Position numbers and translations under genes: made by a program. Under the pieces are notes generated by a model. The model was not told the DNA's origin and ran no database searches. It was given only the letters and a program-made list of their open reading frames with translations. A stretch of 64,000 nt of DNA from Volvox africanus (Eukaryota > Chlorophyta > Chlorophyceae > Chlamydomonadales > Volvocaceae), in the NCBI GenBank assembly GCA_030268105.1, contig BSDZ01000022.1, positions 930,001 through 994,000 on the forward strand, in the 5' to 3' direction. Of this stretch, positions 55,026 through 64,000 are shown in pieces (positions within the stretch are counted from its first letter, which is position 1; each line of letters begins with the position of its first letter).

Positions 55026-55266
55026 TATTGAGACGTAGACTATCAGACATAAGGAAGCCTGAAGTAATTACGAGAAAGTAGAGTTACATATTATCTGATA
55101 GTAAGGAGTCCGAATAGTTCGTTCTGGAGTCGGCACATATACTTGTGCGTATAGCACTACAAACAGTACGAACGCGGGTCGATAGCTTACCGCCGAGTAC
55201 AGCTACAACAGCGGGATTGTTGCTAGTATGGATCGCTATATCCAACTGATATACCATTTTATAACA
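55026..55266 (-). repeat. Copia 5' LTR (241 bp)
   Basis: Matches 50549-50789 with about two substitutions. Confidence 0.88.
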
Positions 55267-55271
55267 GGTAG

Positions 55272-55689
55272 CCATGAAGAGACATGTGTGGCACTTCAGA
55301 GTTTTATGTTACAAAGTAAGCCACATGTACAGGTTCTAAATCCATATAATGGTAGCGATTTAGCGATGTTAACAAGCGTTCACCAGAGCAATCTCTTGTA
55401 CAACGACTAGTATTCATAGCGCTATCCTAAATTGAAATTAACTTTGAAGATATTTTATGCACATGTACAGGTTCTAAATCCATATAATGGTAGCGATTTA
55501 GCGATGTTAACAAGCGTTCACCAGAGCAATCTCTTGTACAACGACTAGTATTCATAGCGCTATCCTAAATTGAAATTAACTTTGAAGATATTTTATGCAC
55601 AAAGTCTCCAATGCTACTGCACAATAAGAGCAAGTAAGCAAACTAAATAAATCCGGCGAACCCGTGCTCCGAACATTATTATGCGCTAT
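55272..55689. repeat. 138-bp tandem duplication in CACTA element
   Basis: 55322-55459 is repeated head to tail at 55460-55597 with no difference seen. No coding potential. It could include upstream sequence of the multi-exon gene, since removing the copia element brings it next to 50548. Confidence 0.75.
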
Positions 55690-56115
55690 CTACATAAACT
55701 TTGCGTAAACTGCGTTACAGTGCGTTACGTGCGTATGGTAACGCACTGTACGCAAGATATACGCAAGCTGTTTGCGTAAAGTTAACGCGTGCGTTAGGTT
55801 TGCGATCGCGTGCGTTAGGTTTGCGATCGCGTGCGTTAGGTTTGCGTTAGGCTCGCGTTAGAACATACGCAAGCCCCCGATTTTCGAGCACCACGAAACG
55901 TAATAAAAATTGCAGGGAACTTTTATACTCATTATAAATATTGTTTTCATTTAAACAAACTTGAAAACGACGCACTATAACAGACGTTCTGTCAAGTTTT
56001 CTATTTCTTTGCGTTAGGCTCGCGTTAGGCTAACGCAATCTCTAACGCACAAAACGCAGCCTTACGCACACATACGCGCCCTAACGCAGCCTAACGCGAG
56101 CCTAACGCACGAATC
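55690..56115. repeat. Right subterminal TAACGC repeat cluster
   Basis: The same GCGTTAG/CTAACGC motif as the left cluster. It includes nearly three copies of a 21-bp unit (gcgttaggtttgcgatcgcg plus t) at 55791-55846. Confidence 0.75.
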
Positions 56116-56128
56116 TCTTGTTATAGTG
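56079..56128 (-). repeat. CACTA element right terminal inverted repeat
   Basis: Ends GTTATAGTG at 56128, followed by the GCT duplication. Confidence 0.85.
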
Positions 56129-56398
56129 GCTACGTCGATGACCTGCTTGTCTTCAGTAGCACGGCGGAGGAGCATCTGCAGCACCTGCAGCGTGTGTTTG
56201 CCATGCTGCAGGACATCGGCATCAAGTTACACCTGGAGAAAACCCTCATCGCGGGCGACTCGGTTGAATTCCTGGGTTTTATGGTCTCGGCGCGTGGCCT
56301 GTCCCCTACCCGCGCCAAGGTGGAGGCACTGCTGGCGTTGGAGCCGCCTACGTCCTCTGCTGGTGTGCGGCGGCTGCTGGTGTGCGGTGGCGGCACAT
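56129..56398 (+). pseudogene. E9 reverse transcriptase, C-terminal part
   Basis: Begins with the GCT duplication, then YVDDLLVFSSTAEEHLQHL, the catalytic box and following helix of a Ty3/gypsy RT, LEKTLIAGDSVEFLGFMVS and RAKVEALLALEPP. It joins in phase to FVAC at 46357 once the CACTA element and one GCT are removed. It ends near 56398, where antisense gag begins; RNase H and integrase are missing. Confidence 0.82.
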
Positions 56399-57165
56399 GA
56401 CATAGATACCCCAGGATATATGTCCGAGCAGATGCAGCCTGCATTTTCTTGGGTGGGAGCGCTGGGGTCTCATCCTCAGGCTCCTCACAGGCCATTTCCT
56501 TTATTGACAATGTGTTCAGTGTGGGGAGGGCCTGCTTTTCAGCATTCCTACAAGCAATTAACCTGGTGTCAGCTCCCAGGGTGAACCGAACCAAGTCCTT
56601 GTAGGACTCAAAGGCATTACCCGTCAGGTCCGTTGCACAGTCCCCACGAAGATCAGTTGAAAGACCTTGCTGGAACCAAAACACACGCTCACTATCAGAC
56701 AGTCCCACAATGGGCGTGATAAGGGCCTCAAAACGGCTCTGTTAGGAGGAGACAGACTCCCCAGGGTACATGCGCCAGTATTTGCCAGCAGGCAGTTTGT
56801 GACGTGTGACTCAGTGGCATGTGACTGGATCTGGGGTGCAAAACCGGCAAGTAGCGCTCCCAGCAGTTCCTCAGATGTATAGGATTCCCTCACGTTCGTC
56901 CACTGGTCATGCCATGTCTTCATCACACCCTCAAGGGCATTGGCCAGGAAAAGACAGCGCATAGAGTCCTGGTGACCCCCACTGACAGCTTCACAGGTGA
57001 AGCTGTATTTCCGAACATCACGAGCAAAGAACCCGATGCGCAATGCAGTAGCTTGCCCTAAGTCAGAAAGCTTCACATCTGCAGAAATATTAAGCTTAGG
57101 CACCGGAATCGTCATTTTCATCACCTCATCCTCATGTCCAGTGTGAGGGGGCGCAGGAAGCTCGG
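56399..57165 (-). pseudogene. Antisense gypsy gag relic (E10)
   Basis: Read leftward from about 57160: EVMKMTIPVPKLNISADVK, CLFLANALEGVMKTWHDQW, then after a frameshift near 56740 SERVFWFQQGLSTDLRGDCATDLTG and SYKDLVRFTLGADTRL. These align with gag of E3 (VMKLTIPVPKLNIS, FVGNTLEGAAKDWYDEW, RIFWFHHGLTESLARW). It is diverged and has no LTR, protease or pol, so it is an old fragment of a third gypsy family. Confidence 0.75.
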
Positions 57166-58426
57166 AAGAAGTGTGGATTCATTCAAGTAAAATGAAATGC
57201 ACACATCAGAGAATGGCATGGGTCTAGCTAATGTGCGTGGGGAATGAATGCAATGTTGTAGCGGGATTATTTTTCTTATTCCCCCCTGCTTGGTATCTCG
57301 ACGACCGTTGACAAGTAATAACTGTATGTTGGGAAAGCAGGTATAATCTTGAGGAATGGTTTGAAATATAAACACCGTAACGGAATTTCACCTCGGTACG
57401 CAGACCTTGACTTAATTTCTCGAGGGAAATTGGATCCACGGAATGAAGGAATTGGATCCATGTCTACGAACCCTATCATCCCTGATGTATAATAGATATT
57501 TATCACCTTGCTACCAGAATATAACTTTTCATATAATTGTTGCTATATACATAGCTAAAGTTGCAAGTCATTCTTGGAAAACATTGTGACTATGCAATTG
57601 ATGTTATTGTGGTATGATGTTATCTTGTATGGCAAGTCCGCAGCCCGCCGAGCGACTCTGTCGTACGCGAAGGTTCGCCGTGGCGTTATACCCTCCTGCG
57701 GCGCTTTGGCTGGGTTCCGCAACGCGTGATTAAATGAAAATGATTATTTTATTATTGATGGTTAAATACGATGGTGGAGCCAGTGCCTTGAGCGAGTTCG
57801 TAATTTGTTATGTCGCTGGCAGTACTACCGTGCAAGATACTGATGTAGCGAGCAGAGCTCTGGTAGCGAGCGACTGGGCGGTCTTGGGCGGTCTACTAGA
57901 GGGATTTTGATTATGTCCACTTGAACAAGTCGCCGCCATAAATCCTTTCCAGGATATGGATTATGAGAATGCTTCTCAATGGGCTGCTTGCAAGTCATTA
58001 TTGATGAAGCATACAAATAAGCCCTCTGCCAGAGAATAATGCATATCCACACTCAATAAAAAACATAAATTCAATAATCAATATTAGAATTTTTAATCTG
58101 TCCAAGATCAAGTTGTAAGTGATTCCTTACCTCCTTGGACATGCATTGTACGAGAGGCGGGCGATCACTTGGATTCAGGTTAGCGGCAATAATAAATAGC
58201 CGGCTGTAACACCAAGAGATAGAACTTAAATATTGATATAACTTACTATAGTGTAGTTGAATAGCTAACTGGATTGAGGCCTGACGCCGCGAGGCGGCGC
58301 CATAGGAAGGCAGCAGCTGACAGCAGCTAACATAATCCTCTTTTATCCGCTTTGTGGTGCTGGGTGCAATCCATTATATCCTGAACTAAGTTATAGATAC
58401 TTGGATACACAAAGAAGAGGCTTAAA
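57166..58426. other. Intergenic region before the glycoprotein gene
   Basis: AT-rich in parts. I see no convincing gene or transposon; short open frames lack motifs and codon character. A TATA-like ttatat at about 58374 lies roughly 50 bases upstream of the ATG at 58427. Confidence 0.4.
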
Positions 58427-60453
58427 ATGAATCGCTGGACGATGGCCGCCGGAGCACGCCTACGGATGTACGGTCTGTTGGCCATCGCAGTGCAGCTGCT
58501 GCTGGGACTTCTAGCTTCCTCAGCTACATGTAAGTTATGCAGTTTGTTTAAACATATTCTATCATGCATATTAACTGCTTGATTTGGGTACTGGATGCAT
58601 CGATCTATCTTTGGCCGGAAGCACCATGCATGTCAAGGAGCCGCAAGCACCATTCCACATATGCTTACACCTAAAGAACCACCGCCTTATGAAATTAGAA
58701 AATTCATTTGCTATTTATTATTGTCTTTGTCGTCGCTAAAGTAAGGATTTAGATCACACACACGAAAGAATGACCACGGCCCGAAACTGTGAGAACGTTA
58801 GTAAACATCGCTCATCAGCTCACTCCACAACTGACTCCCACCCCTCAATAACTGCACAATTTTACAGACACTATCACGGTATACAGCAACGTTGCTGTAA
58901 CTGGGAAGGCCGGGGTAGCGGACAGTGTCAACAAGCTCCTGACCGACTTCCCGCGGGCAATTTCCGTAAGCAGTCTCAAGCAGAGCAACTCCCAGCCCAG
59001 CTCCTCCGAGCTCGCCAGCAGCAATGCTTTCATTATCTACGCCGCCGGATTAGGGTCATACTTCAAAACCGAGGGACTGGCCTCAAATCCCGCCAAACTT
59101 TCGGCCTTGGCTGAGTGGATCAAGGCTGGCGGCTCCCTGATCCTCGCAGACGGCGCCTACAGCGCCAACGGCTTGCTCCAAAACTCCTTCACCCCCCTAA
59201 TAGACGCATTATTGGGACCGGGTCAGGAGGCTGGCTGCAAAGCCGCGGCTTTTGACCTTACCACCCGCATTTTCCGCCGCTTTAATCCGCCGTCCTTCTT
59301 CGGGTACCTGCCCGTCAAGAACTTCCGATACCAGGCTGACGACACGTTCAGTGCGCTGGCGTGTAAGTCCGGGTTTCAGATCTACTCATCCAACGCAACC
59401 AAGAAGACCTTCAGTCGTGCAGCGGCGCTTACGTGGGGGCTAGGCAAGGGCGCAATTACCTGGAGCGGTGCGAAGATCCTGGAGAATCCTAGTGGACCAA
59501 TAGCGGTGAGTCTGTTTGTGGTTCCGTCTGTCTGTCTATCTATCTGTCTGCATCCATCTGTGTATCAGTCTGCGCGTCCATCAGCTGAACAATAACAACA
59601 ACAAAGGCAACAGTACACGACACAACATAGACTTTGCGCATAGGGGTATGGACATAACCCTTGCTATGTACGGAATTAAGCTCATGATGCAGATATACAG
59701 GCGCTGAGGCAAACTGCGTGTCACTGATTACTGGCTGGCTTCCTTCATGTGTCATGTGTCACTTTGATTGTCGTGTGATTACGTTGAAAGCCTTCAGTCG
59801 CAGCCTTGGGTGCCTTCGCGTTCACGGCCGCATGCAGTTGCGGTAGGAGAAAGGAGATGCGCGATTCGAACGAAGGGTTCCATAAACCGATTACAGCTCC
59901 GCTGAGTACACAGAAGGTATTGAACTGATTGCTCCCTTTGCGGTTCGTGCCCCGGCAGCTTGTGGTGGCAGCGGCTGTGGTTGTGGAGCCTCTGGCGCTG
60001 CCACCCCCACCACCCGGACGTAACCCGCCGCCACCACCGCCGCCTGTCCGCTCTCCGCCACCCCCACCGTTACGGGCATCCCCACCGCCGCCGCCATCAC
60101 CTGCCCGCTCTCCGCCGCCGCCACCACCTGTACGATCTCCGCCGCCGCCACCACCTGCCCGCTCTCCACCGCCGCCACCACCCGCCCGCTCGCCGCCGCC
60201 GCCACCACCTGCCCGCTCTCCGCCGCCGCCACCACCCGCCCGCTCGCCGCCGCCGCCACCACCTGCCCCCTCGCCGCCGCCGCCTGCGTTATCGTCACGG
60301 CCATCTCCCCCATCTCCCCGAGGACGACTTCCATCCGCGCCGCTATCCCGGCCGCCGCCACCAACCAAGTCCCCAACAGGTCGCCGGCGGCCGCCGCCGC
60401 CTGAGGAGGCGCCTCCCCCCTACGGGGACTACGCTCCCCCTCCTTTGGGCTAA
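58427..60453 (+). CDS. Secreted hydroxyproline-rich glycoprotein with novel N-terminal domain
   Basis: Three exons, GT-AG junctions, continuous frame: 58427-58529, 58868-59505, 59959-60453 (stop TAA), 411 residues. Residues 1-34 form a signal peptide (MNRWTM, then the hydrophobic LLAIAVQLLLGLLASSA). Residues about 35-247 form a globular domain starting TITVYSNVAVTGKAG, with IIYAAGLGSYFKTEG and LAEWIKAGGSLILADG, a pattern reminiscent of glutamine-amidotransferase-like or ThuA-like folds; I do not assign it. Residues 248-411 are proline-rich, with repeated ARSPPPPPP units as in volvocine wall and matrix glycoproteins (pherophorin-like rods). Probably secreted to the extracellular matrix and hydroxylated/arabinosylated there (family inference). 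Intron 2 has a TCTG/TCTA microsatellite. Confidence 0.75.
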
Positions 60454-60756
60454 CTCCCTCCTGGCCCCCCGCCGAGGAGCCCCGTAATGATGACCAGCCG
60501 AATAAGGCATCCACCCAGGGGAACGAAAGCGGAAACCCAGGGGCGTGTGTTTTGGCCGTCAGATCGATGGCAAGTGAGACATATACTAAGGAAAAGCGGT
60601 TCCTGTTTACATACATGACGAGGTAGTGCACCGTATGGGGAGCATGTCTCCATCACCTGAATTCCATCAGTCGCACCTATTAGTATCGTAAAAGACATTC
60701 CCACGGACGGGCGGAATATTCGGATCAGGCGACCCCGCCGCCTAAACCTTGTCCGT

Positions 60757-60761
60757 TGTAA
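60757..60761 (+). promoter_or_regulatory. TGTAA poly(A) signal of glycoprotein gene
   Basis: TGTAA, the volvocine polyadenylation signal, about 300 bases after the stop codon. It is the best candidate by position only. Confidence 0.45.
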
Positions 60762-62251
60762 ACTTACTTAAAGTATGCTGAGATCGTTGCTTAAGTTCGT
60801 TAGCCGTTGGGGTGCGGCAAGGGGGCAGCAAATATCTATGCCTGAGTAGTCACACGGGATGCTCAGGCTCAGGAGAAAATCCGTTTTATTACCGTTTATT
60901 TGATTTCGATTAGTTCCCTTGTCTATTTATTGGAGGGATAACTCTGGTGTCGTTACGCACCTGTTATATTCCTTCGCCACCTCCACCTCCACCCCACCCA
61001 GTGGTTTTCTACCGTCCCCTTCATCTGAGCCTTTCCTTCGTTGCCGCTGCGGAAATTGTAATCTGATGCATTGCTACCCCGCGGCTTGCGCAACGAATTC
61101 TGGGGCAGCTTATGCTGCACGTGTGCCATTGGTGAGAGCATCGCGTTCTTCAGCATCAGTGGGTGGTGTATTCTGTAGCCTTTGGGGCTAGGCAGGGCCG
61201 ACGAAAACTCCCCTGAATCGAATCTCTTATCCATCTGAGTTGCTTATTGATGGTGAAGGTGAAATCAATTATTTATGACTAATCAGTTCGACAAATCGTA
61301 AGCGCTCGCTCGGAGGCATGTAACAATTGACGCGAATGGACGTTGTTTCAATGCAGTACAGTGCCACACAAAACTTACTTGCTCAGGGACGGCAGACAGG
61401 CCGAGGGCCGGTGGGGGGGGCGGCCGCTTGCCCCTACCCTTGGCCCTGGGCCTTTGAGGGAGAGCCAAAGCAATAGTCATGATCTGCCAGGGGGCGATCC
61501 ATCCATCCATTTATCCATCCATCCACAAGCCCCGATGATGTTCCTCGAGAGCTACCCGATCACCACCAGCGCTCAGCCAGTTTAACCAGTCCATCCACAT
61601 CATTAACAAATAGCTTATACAAGAATGCGGCTGCATTTCCCTTTCCCATCACCGAGGGCTACCGCAGCCTCAGCTGAGGCCTGAGTGCCCACTCCCAATC
61701 CGTTCATTCGCATAACCGCACTTCGATTTCGGGCGTTTGGATAAGGACCAATATCGTAAAATGTCGTTTCCGGACCACACGCAGGTGCTGATAAACCTCT
61801 CCATCACTCGGCCTGGTTTGGGTGGGGAGCTGACTATGTTTGCCTCCGCTTACCACAGGTTTGCCCTGCCAGCAGAGACAAGCCCGTGGGACGTTACCAA
61901 TTGTGAAGCCGGTAATATTTAAGTTAAATCTGCGCCCCTTGTTCAAGCGTTAGATGCCTTCGATGGAAAGACTCCGTGGACTCGTGCTGAGTATTGGTTT
62001 GAGGCACAGTATGAAGTGCTTCTCCCTGCCGCATCTCTTGACGGCGGGCCGGAAGACAAGTTTGCAGGGCCTACAGCAGGTTGAATGCTATCTCTAGGTG
62101 TATTGGTCACGACCATCATGATATGTCAATGCGGGATAATCCTGTGTTGCTAGAATTGCTAGCTAGCATGGGGGCAAGGAAATCACGTGGGACCCGGTTT
62201 AGGATGTGTGTGTGGATGTGGTACGACATGTCCGGCTCGCTTTCAGTTTCT
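60762..62251. other. Intergenic region
   Basis: No gene recognised. Contains a short ATCC-rich run at about 61498-61525 and a C/G-rich stretch near 61390-61450. The short frame 61758-61922 (MSFPDHTQVLINLS) and the segment to 62080 look weakly coding but have no recognised motif. Confidence 0.4.
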
Positions 62252-62258
62252 TATAAAA
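62252..62258 (+). promoter_or_regulatory. TATA-like box of the acetyltransferase gene
   Basis: TATAAAA, 72 bases before the ATG at 62330. Confidence 0.45.
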
Positions 62259-62329
62259 ATAAAGTCTTCGATGAAATTAGCTATGGGCATAAACATATAA
62301 ATCCCGCTTGCCAAAGTAGTGTCCTGAAA

Positions 62330-63213
62330 ATGACACGCAGCGAAAACAATCAGGGCAACGATAGCCTGTTACCTGAAGTCAATATTCGCAAAGGCAGGAT
62401 TGAAGATCTTGATAACGTGGTTATTTTTAATTCTGCAATGGCTAAGGTAGCTTTCGCTGCTTCAAGGCTTTATGACAGTGACGTCCTGGCGATTGTAAGT
62501 CGCTCTTCATTTTGGCAGTGTCATTCCTCAATTCCTATTAAAACATGACACAGGAGACGGAAGATATTGACTTACCACCAGAAACTGTTGAGGCCGGAGC
62601 ACGTGCAGTTTTAGAAGGCGGCGTTGGGGCGTCGTACTACTTGCTAGAATTGGCGGGAACAGTTGTGGCCCAGCTCATGATCACCCTCGAGTGGTCCGAC
62701 TGGTAGGGCTGCCTGAGCTGCTCCCTTGCGGATGCCATTTTTCGTTTTCAGCTCCAGCTGGTCGGCGCCCCAGGTTGCGTTGGTTGTATGATACTTATAT
62801 CATACACCTTACTGTGTTACGATCATCACACTAAGGCATTCCTCAAGGCTTTAACAGATCCAGAAACGAATATGACCAGCCAGTGACTCGAAATGTAGAC
62901 CTGGGCCATTTTGCCCGCATTACCACCGATGCCGTTCTCACCTAAATCCCCTTTCGCCATTGCTGCCAGCACCACTCCGAAGCCCACTGCGCTGCTCCCT
63001 TGTCGGTCTCCTTGAACCTCTTCTCCGTCCATAAACCACTACAGGCGAGCCTGCAACCTCTGGTGGATCCAGTCCGTCTACGTTCTGCCGGAGCACCGCC
63101 GTCGGGGGCTGTTCAGGGCGCTGTACAATCACGTGCGGCGGGAGGCACAGACTACAGGCGCTGCGGGTCTCCGGCTATACGCTCACATAACCAACGAAGG
63201 GGCACACGCTACG
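62330..63213 (+). CDS. GNAT-family N-acetyltransferase (3' end not found)
   Basis: Would transfer an acetyl group from acetyl-CoA to an amine substrate that cannot be named from sequence. Exons 62330-62446, 62554-62702 and 63045-63213 join in frame with GT-AG introns of 107 and 342 bases. The product reads VNIRKGRIEDLDNVVIFNSAMAK, then ETEDIDLPPETVEAGARAVLE, then AGTVVAQLMITLEWSDW, then WWIQSVYVLPEHRRRGLFRAL, then LRLYAHITNEGAHAT. This is the order of a GNAT domain; RRRGLF fits the acetyl-CoA-binding loop and NEGA precedes the final helix. The start ATG is in frame with a short leader. The last GNAT strand (usually a Y-x-x-L-G-M box) was not found before the window end; a short exon at 63261-63296 is possible but gives no GNAT ending. 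Confidence 0.72.
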
Positions 63214-64000
63214 GTAAGATAGCGACACGCGCTGCCAGACATTTTGGTTGCTGCTTGCAGGGGTGCACGATTGCATGCGAGCTATGCAGAGGGTAAAAGC
63301 TCCCTTCGGTGAATCCGTGTAGGTCAAGTTGCAGATCGCGCATGAAGTAGATAGCACCATCTGGATCACTGGCTCACGAAGGCTATCATTGTTGAAACTC
63401 TTGATCTCAACCCTTAAACCCTAAAACCCTAAAAGATGAATATCGGACGAAAGCCGAATTTGACGGTAGGAAGGTGTGGGAAAGATTCCCCGACCACGAT
63501 CACCTCCGCCCTGCAACTCGAATCTGGGCGCGTGCTGGGACTTGGGAAGTTGCCTCGATGAGACGTAAGAGCTGTAAGTCTGGGCGGTCGCGAGTTCGGC
63601 GGAATCCTATGGGCCTCGGGGTCCTATGCTGGCCACCCGCCCTGGTCCAGCAGGTGTGAGGGCTGTCTGCCTGGTGGAAATTCCCATCGAATAAGACGCG
63701 GTTGGGAACTAGCAGTAGCATTATTGTAGCGTGTTCCCCAACTAGTGGCTAACGTCACTCAGTACCTCTACTCTTAAGAGTAAAGATGCGAGTATTAAAT
63801 ATTAACATAAGCGAGCTGCTGTATGTATCTCAGCCAGCCTACTTGTTGCGACGTTAGCTTGTGACCGCTTGTAGCTTTGACCGTCTCAATACATATATGA
63901 ACGCTGCCCGGGGTATTCCTTGTCCTTGGATACGCCACCCACCATCGGCCAACCTTACAATCGATTTGTCTGTTCCCCCATTCACCTGCCCTTCCATCTG
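63214..64000. other. Region after the acetyltransferase exons
   Basis: Begins with a donor-like GTAAGATAG. Apart from the telomere-like repeat, nothing is recognised; short frames here lack motifs. Confidence 0.4.
63411..63434. repeat. Interstitial telomere-like repeat
   Basis: CCCTTAAA, CCCTAAAA, CCCTAAAA in a row: three 8-bp units, one with a mismatch. The complement TTTTAGGG is the telomere unit of Chlamydomonas and Volvox. Confidence 0.75.

Larger units (their letters stand above)
50549..55266 (-). mobile_element. Ty1/copia retrotransposon, minus strand (4.7 kb)
   Basis: Two 241-bp LTRs with about two differences and a perfect GGTAG duplication (50544-50548, 55267-55271). It encodes gag, protease, integrase, RT and RNase H in the copia order. 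Few lesions and near-identical LTRs mark it as recent. Copia elements such as Osser are known from Volvox. Confidence 0.9.
46359..56128. mobile_element. CACTA-type DNA transposon (9.77 kb)
   Basis: Ends are inverted repeats of about 50 bp: left CACTATAACAAGGAATTCGT, right (reverse complement) CACTATAACAAGAGATTCGT. They are flanked by GCT at 46356-46358 and 56129-56131. CACTA termini with a 3-bp duplication are the hallmarks of the EnSpm/CACTA superfamily, and dense short subterminal repeats also fit. No TNP2-like transposase is visible, so it is probably non-autonomous or uses an unrecognised enzyme. It carries a multi-exon gene and a copia insertion, without which it would be about 5.0 kb. 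Confidence 0.82.

Noticed and set aside
55690..56115. Possible CRISPR-like array
   Set aside because: The short TAACGC repeats are irregularly spaced and on both strands, lie at a transposon end in a eukaryotic genome, and lack uniform spacers.
59745..60631. Long minus-strand glycine/valine-rich open frames
   Set aside because: They are the antisense of the proline-rich exon at 59959-60453; the repetitive CCG/CCA codons open all frames. The plus strand has splice sites and a matching upstream gene.
61758..62080. Possible gene upstream of the acetyltransferase
   Set aside because: Short frame with an in-frame stop (61919), no recognisable motif and no clear splice partners; left as unassigned.

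Overview
The window looks like nuclear DNA of a volvocine green alga (Volvox/Chlamydomonas lineage). Four things point there: a short interstitial run of CCCTAAAA, the 8-base telomere unit known from Chlamydomonas and Volvox; a secreted protein with a long SPPPPPP-type hydroxyproline-rich tail; a TGTAA element downstream of that gene, the volvocine poly(A) signal; and a transposon set typical of these algae (chromodomain Ty3/gypsy, a Kangaroo-like DIRS element, a Ty1/copia element). Nothing is prokaryotic: there are no operons, and every host gene found has GT-AG introns. No tRNA, rRNA or CRISPR was found.

Positions 1-43047 are a stack of nested Ty3/gypsy chromoviruses of two families, which I call Gy-A (LTR about 824-834 bp, TGTTGTGC...GTACAACA) and Gy-B (LTR about 814-816 bp, TGTTGTAYGC...GATACAACA). 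Five-base target duplications let much of the insertion order be rebuilt. E1 (Gy-A, minus) sits in E2 (Gy-B, plus), and E2 sits in an LTR tail belonging to E4 (AGTTG). E4 (Gy-B, plus) is split by E3 (Gy-B, minus, 6724-27059; AGGGT on both sides). E3 carries an internal inversion (7264-9060) and is itself split by E7 (Gy-B, plus, 9451-22464; acatg/acacg). The 5' LTR of E7 holds a DIRS element (9909-14553). E5 (Gy-B, 27977-43047) is split by E6 (Gy-A, 32044-40128; ATTGC on both sides), and E6 holds a solo Gy-A LTR (37543-38366; CTCTG on both sides). The gag-pol frames are all broken, many by C-to-T type changes, and several breaks are shared between copies.

Positions 43048-57165 hold another gypsy-like element (E9). 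Its RT YVDD codons are split by a 9.77-kb DNA element (46359-56128) with CACTA-type inverted ends, dense TAACGC subterminal repeats and a GCT duplication. Inside it lie a minus-strand gene of at least nine exons that I do not recognise (47422-50155) and a young Ty1/copia element (50549-55266, GGTAG duplication). An antisense gypsy gag relic follows.

The last 7 kb is host-like. A three-exon gene (58427-60453) encodes a signal peptide, an unrecognised globular domain and a proline-rich tail, probably an extracellular-matrix glycoprotein. A multi-exon GNAT-family N-acetyltransferase (62330-63213, last exon not found) follows, with the telomere-like repeat downstream. These genes do not form a pathway; the window is mainly a record of transposition, recombination and decay beside two host genes.
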